Notes under the pieces: generated by a model
Database searches by the model: none
The model's input: only the letters and a program-made list of their open reading frames with translations
Told to the model about the DNA's origin: nothing
Origin: an uncultured Lachnospiraceae bacterium
GTDB lineage: Bacteria; Bacillota; Clostridia; Lachnospirales; Lachnospiraceae
Direction of reading: 5' to 3'
Assembly: GCA_947650155.1 (NCBI GenBank)
Contig: CANSUS010000003.1
Coordinates: 62,001 to 126,000, forward strand
Length of the DNA: 64,000 bases
Shown here: positions 52,846 through 61,609 of the stretch, in pieces
Numbering within the stretch: position 1 is the first letter of the stretch
How the letters are laid out: every line of letters begins with the position of its first letter
Program-made: the position numbers and the translations under genes

Positions 52846-54561
52846 ATACAAATGATATGCTTCTTTTGATACTTCTACCTCATACCCATATTCTTCTGCC
52901 GCCTCCAGCACTTCGGGACCCCAGTCAAAACTGATTTCCGCAACAGGAAAACAGATGTAATCCGGTATCTTCTCAGGGTGTGCGTTATAATACAGTTTCC
53001 ATCTCTCTGCAGCCTGCAAGAACCCTCCTGACAAGTACGAAGAAAATGTACCATATTCGGTATCTGCATATAAATAACACCAGGTATCCTCTGTTACAAA
53101 AAGTACCGGTCCTTCTTTCCGTATATGCGTTTTGATATCTTCCAATACACTCGCATACCTTTCCGCCTTTCTTTCCGTCGTAACAGTTCCCTTTAACGGA
53201 CCTTCTTCAATGACAGTCTGCAGTTTCCACACTGGTTCTTCCCAGAATGCGTGTACTGCTTTCGTATAAATCTGCATACCAAGCTGTACTGTAAAAAGCA
53301 GTATAAACAATACAGGCATACGTTTCCCTTTACGTCCCATTTCTCCATGCAGGCTTTCCATTTCCTGAGATGCAAATTTTCCGATAAACAAAACAGCCGC
53401 CACATCCGCCGGAAGCATGGCCATTGAGATTGCATGCATCCCCTGATTCGACGCATAATTTGCCAGAAACGAATACAAAATGCCAAAAACAAATAAATAC
53501 CGGAAAACGTCCTTATCTTTCTCCTCCGTCATAATGTACGCTGCCACGCCGCAGGCCAGAATCGGCACCATGATAAAGTTATAACTGTTCTGAATGGTTT
53601 CCAGAAATCCAAACAGGCTCAGAATACTTGAAAAACTTACCAGCGCAAAGCAGATTTTTCTCTTTAGTTCATCCGCCCTGCACAAATATGCCATAAACAG
53701 AAGCACCATCCATACCGGTACGAACCATCCGTATACATTCCAGAAAGAAAGCAGATAAACCCTTGTTATTTCAAAAACAGACCGGCTTGTATGTTCAGGG
53801 TCCTGCATCAAAAGAGGAATATTTTTTATCAGTTCCTGTATGGTGCTGCCTGATAATACTGTTATTACAAATGCTGCTGCAAGCAGTAAAACCCCTGCCG
53901 TTATGCCTCCCCATGCCTTCAGGCTTAAATTACCCTTTTCGACTTTGTCCGGCTCTTTCCCGAATCTTTTTTGCTTCCACCACATTCCAAATACAAGTAT
54001 CGTATAAAAAAAATAAATTGCTGCAAGAAACGGGTTGCATAAGACCGCCGCTGCAAATAAGATTCCCGCCGCCACAAAAGAACGTGTGTTATTTTTGCTT
54101 GTTCTGGATAAAATCACACCCGTCATAGTCATAAATGCCATTCCCATTGTATTATAAGATAATGCCATAATATCATAAGGGCAGAAAAGACAGAACATCC
54201 ATGCAGCAATCCAGCTGAATTCCTTTTTTCTCAGATTAACATAAATAAGAATTGTACAGGTTACCTGAAAGAAGATATAGAGATATCGAAATCCTAAAAT
54301 AATCCCCTCTGTCGTTCCCCTGATAAGCAGATATATTTTCATGACCGGCAGCATAAGAAAAGCGCTGAACTGTCCGAAATTCCACTCCTGAGAAAACATG
54401 CCGTCTCCTTTTAATATCCGGTGCGGCATGGTCAGATAAAAAGGCTCATCATAAGCGCCGGTTCCGTATTTACTTTTCCACAGTAAAAAGAAAAATCCGA
54501 AAAGCAGTCCTGTAAGGAACAGCAGATCTTTTTTTAACTGCCTGGTATTTTTTTGTTCCAT
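52837..54561 (-). CDS. Polytopic GT-C-like membrane protein, function unknown
   Basis: The 574-residue product has about eleven membrane helices over residues 13-420 and a C-terminal soluble part of about 150 residues. An acidic motif YDEPFYLTMPHRIL follows the first helix, as the metal or acid site does in GT-C glycosyltransferases of the GT39/GT83 kind. The family cannot be fixed from here. The ATG at 54561 has GGAG nine bases upstream. It is divergent from yjfB and could be a partner of the GtrB-like enzyme, which would supply undecaprenyl-phosphate sugar. Confidence 0.65.
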   Translation of the reverse strand: MEQKNTRQLKKDLLFLTGLLFGFFFLLWKSKYGTGAYDEPFYLTMPHRILKGDGMFSQEWNFGQFSAFLMLPVMKIYLLIRGTTEGIILGFRYLYIFFQVTCTILIYVNLRKKEFSWIAAWMFCLFCPYDIMALSYNTMGMAFMTMTGVILSRTSKNNTRSFVAAGILFAAAVLCNPFLAAIYFFYTILVFGMWWKQKRFGKEPDKVEKGNLSLKAWGGITAGVLLLAAAFVITVLSGSTIQELIKNIPLLMQDPEHTSRSVFEITRVYLLSFWNVYGWFVPVWMVLLFMAYLCRADELKRKICFALVSFSSILSLFGFLETIQNSYNFIMVPILACGVAAYIMTEEKDKDVFRYLFVFGILYSFLANYASNQGMHAISMAMLPADVAAVLFIGKFASQEMESLHGEMGRKGKRMPVLFILLFTVQLGMQIYTKAVHAFWEEPVWKLQTVIEEGPLKGTVTTERKAERYASVLEDIKTHIRKEGPVLFVTEDTWCYLYADTEYGTFSSYLSGGFLQAAERWKLYYNAHPEKIPDYICFPVAEISFDWGPEVLEAAEEYGYEVEVSKEAYHLYKK

Positions 54562-54613
54562 AAATATTTTCTCCATATGATAAGTAATTGCTGATATTTT
54601 AATGAGGGTATGT

Positions 54614-54651
54614 TATAATAAAATAGATTATATCCACTGTATACACAGTGG
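54614..54651 (+). promoter_or_regulatory. yjfB promoter (extended -10) and leader hairpin
   Basis: TGTTATAAT (TATAAT at 54614-54619) is an extended -10 site with no good -35. About ten bases after the likely start is a perfect hairpin CCACTGT-ATAC-ACAGTGG (54634-54651), 20 bases before the ribosome site GGAAAGGAGGG. Confidence 0.5.
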
Positions 54652-54686
54652 AAGATAGATTCATGATGCGGAAAGGAGGGATTATT

Positions 54687-54878
54687 ATGGATATTGCAGG
54701 TGTATCTATGGCTTTGTCCCAGTCCGAGATTTCATCTAAAGTCGGAGTTGCCATGTTGAGCAAATCTTTGGATTTAAACGACACCCTCGCTCAGGGGCTT
54801 GTGGAAATAATAGATGCCTCCGCTATGGAATTATCCGTGAATCCGGCAGTCGGTTCTAATATTGATATACGAATATAG
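54687..54878 (+). CDS. YjfB family putative motility protein
   Basis: A 63-residue protein, the only plus-strand gene in the window. MDIAGVSMALSQSEISSKVGVAMLSKSLDL is the opening of the YjfB family, and the C-terminal AMELSVNPAVGSNIDIRI is its usual end. Family members are found in flagellated Firmicutes and are linked to motility, but no mechanism is known to me. The ATG at 54687 follows AAAGGAGGGATTATT. Promoter and terminator flank it closely, so it is a one-gene transcript. Confidence 0.82.
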   Translation: MDIAGVSMALSQSEISSKVGVAMLSKSLDLNDTLAQGLVEIIDASAMELSVNPAVGSNIDIRI

Positions 54879-54901
54879 GTACAATATTAAAATCGAACAA
54901 G

Positions 54902-54936
54902 AAGTACCATCAGCATTGTGCTGATGGTACTTTTTT
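54902..54936 (+). terminator. Intrinsic terminator after yjfB
   Basis: A perfect 14-bp stem AAGTACCATCAGCA (54902-54915) with 54919-54932, loop TTG, followed by TTTTTT on the plus strand. It also faces the end of the convergent CPBP gene and may serve it weakly. Confidence 0.85.
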
Positions 54937-55867
54937 ATAAACTCATAACGACGTCATATATCATATATGCCACCGAAAGCACAATTCCTGCAATAAGCGG
55001 CACCGTCACCATTCGTCCTCTGTTTTCTTTTCGCCCTGTCCAGATCTGCTTTAAATGCAGTTCCCTCTTTTCATTCCTTGCAATCCATGCCAGCACGCAT
55101 ACTGCAATGGAAGTCGTAAACATCGCAACGACGCCATATATCCCAATTGTGGCAAACAGCATTTCCTTCTCTTCCACAAGTTCCTGTGCTTCATTCATAA
55201 TGTCATTTCCTGACGATAAAGCGCCGGACACAAACATCAGCATCACATTATGCGTATTGACCGTAATATGGAAAATGACTGATCCCCAGATGCTTCCGGT
55301 AGTTTCTACCAGTACCGCCATAACAATACCAAGAAAAACTGCATATGCCGCCTGATTAAAGTTCATATGCATCAGTCCAAACAACAACGCCGACCAGAAA
55401 ACCGCCTGAAATGCATTTCCGCTCTTTTTGTATCCGTGAAATGTAATCCCCCTGAACGTGATCTCTTCGCTGATCGGTCCTATGATCCCCATAAGAGGCA
55501 GCATCACGTACCACGGCATCTGCAGCACCGATCCGCTCATCTGCGCCACCGTATTGTCAACAAACAACATGGAAATCGCATTAATAACCGTAGTAATCGG
55601 CATCATCAGATAAGTAAACAGAACAATCATTAGCGCCGAAGATATTTTTATTTTATGAAACGCTAAAATGTCCTTTAATTTTTCCTTTGAAAAAAGGGCA
55701 AACAAAAGCGCCGGTATTAAAATGATCGCCTGACTCAAAATAAGATTGCCTGCAATCGTCATTCTGAGCGGTCCAACATAATAAAGCCATGCATACAATC
55801 CTGTTGTCACTGCAATATGCACTAATACAATTGTAAGATAAAACCAGTTTACTTTTTTGCTATTCAT
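54935..55867 (-). CDS. CPBP family intramembrane metalloprotease
   Basis: A 310-residue protein with about eight membrane helices. The CPBP/Abi motifs are present: MGIIGPISEEITFRGITFHGYKK (the Glu-Glu and Arg), FGLMHMNFNQAAYAVFLG (the first histidine) and SVIFHITVNTHNVML (the second His/Asn). The family includes CAAX prenyl proteases and bacteriocin-immunity proteins; the substrate here is unknown. It is 19 bases after cvfB. Confidence 0.87.
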   Translation of the reverse strand: MNSKKVNWFYLTIVLVHIAVTTGLYAWLYYVGPLRMTIAGNLILSQAIILIPALLFALFSKEKLKDILAFHKIKISSALMIVLFTYLMMPITTVINAISMLFVDNTVAQMSGSVLQMPWYVMLPLMGIIGPISEEITFRGITFHGYKKSGNAFQAVFWSALLFGLMHMNFNQAAYAVFLGIVMAVLVETTGSIWGSVIFHITVNTHNVMLMFVSGALSSGNDIMNEAQELVEEKEMLFATIGIYGVVAMFTTSIAVCVLAWIARNEKRELHLKQIWTGRKENRGRMVTVPLIAGIVLSVAYMIYDVVMSL

Positions 55868-55886
55868 TCTTCCTTCGTTTCCTAAC

Positions 55887-56744
55887 CTATTTTATTTTGC
55901 GAATGCAAGTCTGCGTAATTTCAATTCTTCCTGCTTTTAAAAGATTTCCTACCGCTCTTTTAAATTCGTTTTTGCTCATTCCTGTCTCTCTTTTAATCGT
56001 TTCCGGCCTTGCTTTATCGTTAAAAGGCAGCACTCCGTCAAAACTTTCCATTATCTCCATTACCTTCTCTGCATCTATTCCTATTTGAATATAGGCCTTC
56101 TCCCGAATGCTCAAATCCAGTTTACCATCTTCCTTTACTTCCGTTACCCTTGCCGTAACTTCATCGCCAATCGCCACATTACCGTAAAGTTCTTTTTGGG
56201 GAATCAAACCGGAGTACCGGTTATCCACTGCTACAAAGGCTCCAAATTCTTCACTGATCTGATATACCCTGCCGGAAACCTTATCCTCTTTTTGATAAGG
56301 GCTGTTTCTGTCCAGATATTGATAGACATTCATGGTTGCGCATAATCTGCTGCTTTTATCAATATAAACTGCCGCAAGCACTGTTTCCCCTTCTTTTACC
56401 TTTTTTGTCTGCTCTTTGAAAGGAAGAAGCAGTTCCTTTTCCAGACCCCAGTCTAAAAAAGCGCCAATTTTTCCGACCTGCGCTACCCGAAGTTCCCCGA
56501 CTTCTCCAAGAGTCAGTTTAGGACGTCTTGTTGTGGCTATCAGCCTGTCCTTTGAATCTTTATACGCAAAAATTTCTATTTTATCGCCAATTCCGGTATG
56601 ATCCGGCACCTGCTTTGCCGGAAGCAATACTTTTTCGCCCCTGTATTCCATGCCTGCTTTCACGGAATCTGCATCCGCAAGATAGACACCAAATTCTACT
56701 TTCTTTACCACCTCTAACTGCTGGATCTCTCCTAAACGAATCAT
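55887..56744 (-). CDS. cvfB: CvfB-like S1-domain RNA-binding protein
   Basis: A 285-residue protein starting MIRLGEIQQLEVVKKVEFGVYL. It has three S1-type OB folds in a row (first at 1-60; second around LRVAQVGKIGAFLDWGLEKELLLPFKEQT; third around VSGRVYQISEEFGAFVAVDNRYSGLIPQKELYG) and a C-terminal winged helix (FNDKARPETIKRETGMSKNEFKRAVGNLLKAGRI). This is the CvfB layout. CvfB affects virulence and RNA metabolism in Gram-positive bacteria. A hairpin CATCCTTTT/AAAAGGATG (56759-56778) lies just before the ribosome site AGGTGTCAG. Confidence 0.88.
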   Translation of the reverse strand: MIRLGEIQQLEVVKKVEFGVYLADADSVKAGMEYRGEKVLLPAKQVPDHTGIGDKIEIFAYKDSKDRLIATTRRPKLTLGEVGELRVAQVGKIGAFLDWGLEKELLLPFKEQTKKVKEGETVLAAVYIDKSSRLCATMNVYQYLDRNSPYQKEDKVSGRVYQISEEFGAFVAVDNRYSGLIPQKELYGNVAIGDEVTARVTEVKEDGKLDLSIREKAYIQIGIDAEKVMEIMESFDGVLPFNDKARPETIKRETGMSKNEFKRAVGNLLKAGRIEITQTCIRKIK

Positions 56745-56827
56745 CTGACACCTGTTTTCATCCTTTTTCAAAAGGATGCTTTCTCTTAAATGGATTCTTT
56801 CTGAAATTACTTCCTTTTATAAATCTA

Positions 56828-57535
56828 TCACAATTTGGTAAATTCCACAACCGCAAATGCATTGTTCTGACTGTCGTTTAAGCAGACTGTATACTGATTC
56901 CCGTTATCCGATGTTTCCGGTATAATCATATCCTCCAAAAGCGCCTGCTTTTTATATTCTGCCCGCATCTGTGAAACTTTAAAACCATCCGGCAGAAAAT
57001 CCATCGCCATTCTGACATACTGTCCATTGTTTACGTGATTATTCGTATCCAGGTGATATTTTTTAACGATAATCTCCTCCCGTTTCTCTCCGTTTTTTGG
57101 TACTGCTATTTTACGGGCTGCATAATCCATTGGAAGCTTATCTTCCAGCACATATTTTTCAACCATTAGTGGCGTCGGCCTTGTTGGAAGCTGTTTTTCA
57201 AGATCAAGCAAAGTCCATACAGAGTTTGCACAGGCAGTCTGTTTTCCCGTCTCATCCTGCATCACGAAATTACGGTATCCCAGAAAACCTTTGAAATCAT
57301 AGGGAAATGTACCAATTGTCACCCGTTCTCCCAGTTTTGGATATCTGTCCACAACAATCTGCCATGCGGACAATACCCAGACCATATTATGACCTGCCAG
57401 ATAGGATGTCCCTACTCCAATATCTTCAGAATGAAAAGTAGAACAGTCCTGAAAATAATCCAAGAGTTCTTCTAACGTCAATCTGCCGTCTTTATCTACT
57501 TCACTGTAACGAATTCTGCTTTCAAAACTGTACAT
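56828..57535 (-). CDS. Acyl-ACP thioesterase (FatA family)
   Basis: A 235-residue double hot-dog protein. The first half has SRIRYSEVDKDGRLTLEELLDYFQDC and SAWQIVVDRYPKLGERVTIGTFPYDFKGFLGYRNF. The second half has KYHLDTNNHVNNGQYVRMAMDFLP, where the Asp, Asn and His of the DxNxHVNN motif are the catalytic set. It releases fatty acids from acyl carrier protein. ATG at 57535 follows GGAGGAATATTAAAAT. It may start the thioesterase-cvfB-CPBP run. Confidence 0.88.
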   Translation of the reverse strand: MYSFESRIRYSEVDKDGRLTLEELLDYFQDCSTFHSEDIGVGTSYLAGHNMVWVLSAWQIVVDRYPKLGERVTIGTFPYDFKGFLGYRNFVMQDETGKQTACANSVWTLLDLEKQLPTRPTPLMVEKYVLEDKLPMDYAARKIAVPKNGEKREEIIVKKYHLDTNNHVNNGQYVRMAMDFLPDGFKVSQMRAEYKKQALLEDMIIPETSDNGNQYTVCLNDSQNNAFAVVEFTKL

Positions 57536-57601
57536 ATTTTAATATTCCTCCCCGTAACAGCCTTCTGCGCCTGAAACATCCTGCTATGTTTTATAAATCA
57601 T

Positions 57602-57635
57602 AAATACCCTGGCAGATCTCTCCACCAGGGTATTT
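57602..57635 (-). terminator. Terminator-like hairpin after tRNA-Gln
   Basis: A perfect 11-bp stem: minus strand AAATACCCTGG (57625-57635) pairs with CCAGGGTATTT (57602-57612), with a 12-base loop. The T run after it is short. Confidence 0.55.
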
Positions 57636-57641
57636 CTTAAG

Positions 57642-57713
57642 CTGGGCTACAAGGATTCGAACCTTGAAATGACGGAGTCAGAGTCCGTTGCCTTACCGTT
57701 TGGCGATAGCCCA
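57642..57713 (-). tRNA. tRNA-Gln (anticodon CUG)
   Basis: The 72 bases fold as a full cloverleaf. The acceptor is TGGGCTA/TAGCCCA, the D arm GCC/GGC, the anticodon stem ACGGA/TCCGT with loop CTCTGAC (anticodon CTG after U33), a five-base variable loop, the T arm CAAGG/CCTTG with loop TTCGAAT, and discriminator G as in glutamine tRNAs. CCA is not encoded. It reads CAG codons. It lies alone between the thioesterase and glutamine synthetase genes with its own promoter. Confidence 0.93.
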
Positions 57714-57729
57714 TCAACATTACTTTGCC

Positions 57730-57758
57730 AGTATACCTCACTTTTTTCTCTTTTGCAA
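57730..57758 (-). promoter_or_regulatory. Promoter of tRNA-Gln
   Basis: Minus strand TTGCAA (57753-57758) and TATACT (57730-57735) are 17 bases apart, with the -10 ending 16 bases before the tRNA 5' end. Confidence 0.65.
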
Positions 57759-57913
57759 GTAAATTTTGTCAACTTTTTCAAAGTTTTTCAAATCCACTTT
57801 TTATTAGCTTTTTTCAAAAAATTCAGACAATTCTTATTTATTATAAAAATGAGCCCGCCTCAGCTTTTGAAACGAGCCCACCTTTTTAATATAATATCCA
57901 AACTGTAACAAGA

Positions 57914-60025
57914 TTATACTTCAAAAATTAAATCGCCATAAGTCGGGAACGGCCAAACTTTTTTGTCTACCATCATTTCCAGTTCGTCTGCAGGAGCACG
58001 AAGCGCATCCATTGCCGCCGTCACTTTCTCTCTGTAGAAAAATGCACGTTCTTTTCCTTCTTCCATTGCTGCAGCCTTTGCTTCCACTTCTTTTAAATTT
58101 TCAAGCGCATTCTGCATTTCAACAAGCTTTGCGGAAACTTTTTCCAGAAGCCCGATTTGAACCGCCGCCTCTGCGCCTGCTTCTTTCACTGCAATTACTG
58201 TATCGGCAAGTTCTTTTGTATACTTAACCACTGCCGGCACAATTTGTTTGGAAGCCATCTCTATCATGGTCAATGCCTCGATATTGATCGTCTTTGCATA
58301 GTTCTCATACAGGATCTCTTCTCTGGACTCTAACTCAACTTTTGTGTAAATACCAAATTTTTCAAATAATTTTACTGCTTTGTCAGTTGTGATTGTACCC
58401 GCTGCTTCTACCATTGATTTGATATTTGGCAGACCTCTCCTCTGCGCTTCTGCCACCCATTGATCGGAATAACCGTCTCCATTAAATACAATTCTCTGAT
58501 GTTTCGTCATATACTCTTTAATCAGATCATGTACTGCCATTTCAAAATCATCTGCCTTTTCCAGAATATCCGCCGCTTCACAGAATGCTTCCGCAACAAT
58601 GGCATTTAACGTCGTATTCGGGCTTGCTATAGAATCCGCGGAACCTACCATACGGAACTCAAATTTATTTCCGGTAAATGCAAAAGGCGATGTCCTGTTT
58701 CTGTCTGTAGCGTCTTTTTCAAAATCAGGTAATGTGGAAACACCTGTTTCCAGTTTACCGCCTTCTATCAAATTGTGTGCTTCTCCGGTCTCTACCAGCT
58801 GTTTCACCACATCTTCAAGCTGTTCGCCAAGGAACATGGATATAATTGCCGGCGGGGCCTCGTTTGCGCCAAGTCTGTGATCGTTGCCCGGATCGGATGC
58901 GCTTTGACGCAGCAGATCTGCGTGAGTATCCACCGCTTTCATAATGCATGCAAGCACTAACAAAAACTGAATATTTTCATTAGGCGTGTCGCCCGGATCC
59001 AGCAAATTTACACCATTATCAGTGGTAAGAGACCAGTTATTATGTTTACCTGATCCATTTACGCCTGCAAAAGGTTTTTCATGAAGCAGACATCTCATTC
59101 CATGCCTGCCTGCCACTCTCTTCATTGTCTCCATTACAATCTGATTGTGGTCTACCGCAATATTCGCCGTTTCATAAATCGGAGCGAGTTCATGCTGTGC
59201 CGGAGCAACTTCATTATGCTGCGTTTTTGCCGTTACTCCCAGTTTCCAAAGTTCTTCATTCAGATCTTTCATGTATGCGCCGATACGTTCACGGATCACG
59301 CCAAAATAATGATCCTCTAATTCCTGACCTTTCGGCGCCGGCGCCCCAAACAGAGTCCTTCCCGCGAAGACCAGATCATCCCTTTGCAGCGCTTTTTTAC
59401 TGTCTACCAGAAAATATTCCTGCTCCGGTCCTACCGAAGCTGTTACCTTTGTTGCAGTCGTATTCCCAAATAAACGGACAATACGTACCGCCTGCTCGCT
59501 GATCGCTTCCATCGAACGCAAAAGCGGTGTTTTCTTATCCAGCGCTTCTCCTTTATAAGAGCAAAAAGCTGTAGGAATACAAAGAATAACGCCTGTTGCC
59601 GCTTCTTTTAAAAATGCCGGCGAAGTAATATCCCATGCCGTATATCCCCTTGCTTCAAAAGTTGCACGAAGTCCTCCGGAAGGAAAGGAGGAAGCATCCG
59701 GTTCGCCCTTTATCAACTCTTTACCCGAAAATTCCATCAGCATCCTGCCTTCTTCGTCCGGATGGCTTACAAAAGAATCATGTTTTTCAGCAGTAATGCC
59801 GGTAAGCGGCTGAAACCAGTGGGTATAGTGAGTCGCCCCGTTTTCTACGGCCCAGTCTTTCATTGCTTTTGCCACTACGTCAGCGGAAGCAAGGGAAAGT
59901 TCTCCTCCCTGTTCCATCACTTTTTTTACTTCTTTAAAGACATTTTTCGGCAGACGTTCTTTCATCTTGCCCAATGTAAATACATTCTTGCCAAAGATTT
60001 CTTCCACATTCATCACTTCACTCAT
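57914..60025 (-). CDS. glnN: Glutamine synthetase, type III
   Basis: The 703-residue enzyme is far larger than type I (about 450) and carries type III features. These are the N-terminal EEIFGKNVFTLGKMKERLPK and FQPLTGITAEKHDSF; ASVGPEQEYFLVDSKKA for the metal glutamates; KTQHNEVAPAQHELAPIYE; EKPFAGVNGSGKHNNWSL for the ammonia and ATP sites; and NRTSPFAFTGNKFEFRMVGSADS. It makes glutamine from glutamate and ammonia. ATG at 60025 follows GGAGGATTTAAG; longer frames have no support. A terminator lies in its leader, and tRNA-Gln lies just downstream. Confidence 0.95.
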   Translation of the reverse strand: MSEVMNVEEIFGKNVFTLGKMKERLPKNVFKEVKKVMEQGGELSLASADVVAKAMKDWAVENGATHYTHWFQPLTGITAEKHDSFVSHPDEEGRMLMEFSGKELIKGEPDASSFPSGGLRATFEARGYTAWDITSPAFLKEAATGVILCIPTAFCSYKGEALDKKTPLLRSMEAISEQAVRIVRLFGNTTATKVTASVGPEQEYFLVDSKKALQRDDLVFAGRTLFGAPAPKGQELEDHYFGVIRERIGAYMKDLNEELWKLGVTAKTQHNEVAPAQHELAPIYETANIAVDHNQIVMETMKRVAGRHGMRCLLHEKPFAGVNGSGKHNNWSLTTDNGVNLLDPGDTPNENIQFLLVLACIMKAVDTHADLLRQSASDPGNDHRLGANEAPPAIISMFLGEQLEDVVKQLVETGEAHNLIEGGKLETGVSTLPDFEKDATDRNRTSPFAFTGNKFEFRMVGSADSIASPNTTLNAIVAEAFCEAADILEKADDFEMAVHDLIKEYMTKHQRIVFNGDGYSDQWVAEAQRRGLPNIKSMVEAAGTITTDKAVKLFEKFGIYTKVELESREEILYENYAKTINIEALTMIEMASKQIVPAVVKYTKELADTVIAVKEAGAEAAVQIGLLEKVSAKLVEMQNALENLKEVEAKAAAMEEGKERAFFYREKVTAAMDALRAPADELEMMVDKKVWPFPTYGDLIFEV

Positions 60026-60079
60026 CTTAAATCCTCCATTCCCTTCCTTTAACTCCTCATAAGCCGACACTGCTGAAAA

Positions 60080-60113
60080 TAAAAAAATGCTCCAAAATTA
60101 ACTTTTGGAACAT
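60080..60113 (-). terminator. Leader terminator (attenuator candidate) of the glutamine synthetase gene
   Basis: On the minus strand ATGTTCCAAAA (60103-60113) pairs with TTTTGGAGCAT (60087-60097) around a five-base loop, then TTTTTTT. It sits between the promoter at 60182-60210 and the start codon at 60025, so the gene can only be read if termination is bypassed. Upstream in the leader a hairpin around TGCC-ACAG-GGCA (about 60149-60160) may belong to the control. Confidence 0.68.
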
Positions 60114-60181
60114 CCTCGTTCAACGGTATCGTATATTCAATTTAGTATGTAATGCCCTGTGGCACACTTACCTTCTTTTAT

Positions 60182-60210
60182 AAGATACCTTAAATTTAAA
60201 AAAATTACAA
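60182..60210 (-). promoter_or_regulatory. Sigma-A promoter of the glutamine synthetase gene
   Basis: Minus strand TTGTAA (60205-60210) and TATCTT (60182-60187) are 17 bases apart. The remaining part of the 299-base gap (60211-60324) is A+T-rich and holds the palindrome TAGGATATCCTA (60309-60320) just after the U32 gene's stop; I see nothing else in it. Confidence 0.5.
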
Positions 60211-60324
60211 TACCTAATTTCAAAATTTTATAAAAACTCATCAGGATATTTTCTATATAGATTCCCAAAACTAAGTTTTTAAGGAGGTTCGCTTTTCACA
60301 TTTTACAATAGGATATCCTAACGG

Positions 60325-61566
60325 TCAACCTTTATTTTCCATCCTTAATAAGTCAAACGGTTCAGGAACCTCCGACAGTTCTAAAAATAATGCCTGTTTC
60401 GGATGCGGTGCACTTCCGACCGCTTCCCCCTCTTCTGTATAGATCCCCCTGACTGTTGCAGGAACATTGCTGCCATCCGGCTTCATAATCTCTATCCCAT
60501 CTCCAACGCAGAATTTATTCCGCTGGGTAATTTTTGCACGTCCTTTTTCATCTACTCTTTCAATAATTCCCAGATAAATATATTCATTTACATAAGTATT
60601 ATTATCGTAAATCTGCGTATTTTCGTCCGGTCTGCCAAAATAAAACCCTGTCGTAAACTGACGGTAAGTACATTTCGCAATTTCTGATTGATACCACTCC
60701 ATATTGGCATAGTATTTTTCCTCAGATTCCATATAATCATCAATTGCTTTCCGATAAGTCCTTGCCACCGCCGCCACATAAAGAGCCGTTTTCATTCTTC
60801 CTTCAATCTTCATACTGTCAATGCCTGCTGCTATCATTTCAGGAATATGTTCAATCATACATAAGTCTTTGGAATTAAAAATATAGGTTCCACGTTCATT
60901 TTCATAAACAGGCATATATTCTCCGGGTCTTGTCTCCTCTACTACCGCATATTTCCAGCGGCATGGATGGGTACAGGCGCCCTGATTCGCATCTCTTCCC
61001 GTAAAATAATTACTGAGCAGACACCTTCCCGAATAAGAAATACACATCGCACCATGAATAAAGCTTTCTATTTCCATGTCAGACGGAATTTTTGCCCGTA
61101 TTTCCTTAATTTCAGCGAGAGAAAGTTCTCTTGCCGAAACGACACGCTTCGCTCCCTGCCTGTACCAGAAAAGAAAGGTCCGGTAGTTTGTATTATTCGC
61201 CTGTGTGGAAATATGGATATCGATTTCCGGGCATATTTCCCTTGCCAGCATAAACATCCCCGGATCAGCAATAATCAGTGCATCCGGTTTCATTTCTTTC
61301 AGCTCCCTGAAATAATCCGCCGCGCCTTCCAGATCATCATTATGCGCAAGAATATTTGCCGTTACATGAACTCTCACGCCATGCTCATGAGCAAACATAA
61401 TTCCCTGCTGCATTTCTTCTTTTGTAAAATTTTTAGCCTTTGCCCTGAGCCCAAACGCCTCTCCGCCAATATATACGGCATCTGCGCCAAACATAACAGC
61501 TGTTTTTAATACTTCCAGGCTGCTTGCAGGAATTAAAAGTTCAGGTTTTTTCTTTCTTTCACTCAT
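60325..61566 (-). CDS. U32 family protein, TrhP/YrrO-like tRNA uridine hydroxylation protein
   Basis: A 413-residue U32 protein starting with ELLIPASSLEVLKTAVMFGADAVYIGG. The signature ESFIHGAMCISYSGRCLLSNYFTGRDANQGACTHPCRWKY holds four cysteines that bind an iron-sulfur cluster in relatives. TYIFNSKDLCMIEHIPEMIAAGIDSMKIEGRMKTALYVA follows, and a C-terminal beta domain is present. In Bacillus the same neighbourhood (mltG-trmR-yrrN-yrrO) encodes TrhP, which makes 5-hydroxyuridine at tRNA position 34. Position supports that role; only one copy is present here. The second of two adjacent ATGs has the better spacing to AGGA. Confidence 0.86.
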   Translation of the reverse strand: MSERKKKPELLIPASSLEVLKTAVMFGADAVYIGGEAFGLRAKAKNFTKEEMQQGIMFAHEHGVRVHVTANILAHNDDLEGAADYFRELKEMKPDALIIADPGMFMLAREICPEIDIHISTQANNTNYRTFLFWYRQGAKRVVSARELSLAEIKEIRAKIPSDMEIESFIHGAMCISYSGRCLLSNYFTGRDANQGACTHPCRWKYAVVEETRPGEYMPVYENERGTYIFNSKDLCMIEHIPEMIAAGIDSMKIEGRMKTALYVAAVARTYRKAIDDYMESEEKYYANMEWYQSEIAKCTYRQFTTGFYFGRPDENTQIYDNNTYVNEYIYLGIIERVDEKGRAKITQRNKFCVGDGIEIMKPDGSNVPATVRGIYTEEGEAVGSAPHPKQALFLELSEVPEPFDLLRMENKG

Positions 61567-61572
61567 CATTCT

Positions 61573-61600
61573 ATCCTATGTCCGCTTGGGCGGATTTCAA
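61573..61600 (-). promoter_or_regulatory. Intercistronic hairpin before the U32 gene, copy 7 (weak member)
   Basis: Hairpin TCCGC-CCAA-GCGGA (61581-61594) followed by CATAGGATAGA and ATGATG. It keeps the hairpin plus ATAGGA order, but the GC of GGAGC and the 12-base spacing are lost. Confidence 0.45.
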
Positions 61601-61609
61601 TTTCACTTG

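Noticed and set aside
60278..60300. AAGGAGG on the plus strand at about 60281 looking like a ribosome site
   Set aside because: No ATG, GTG or TTG with a meaningful reading frame follows at the right distance.
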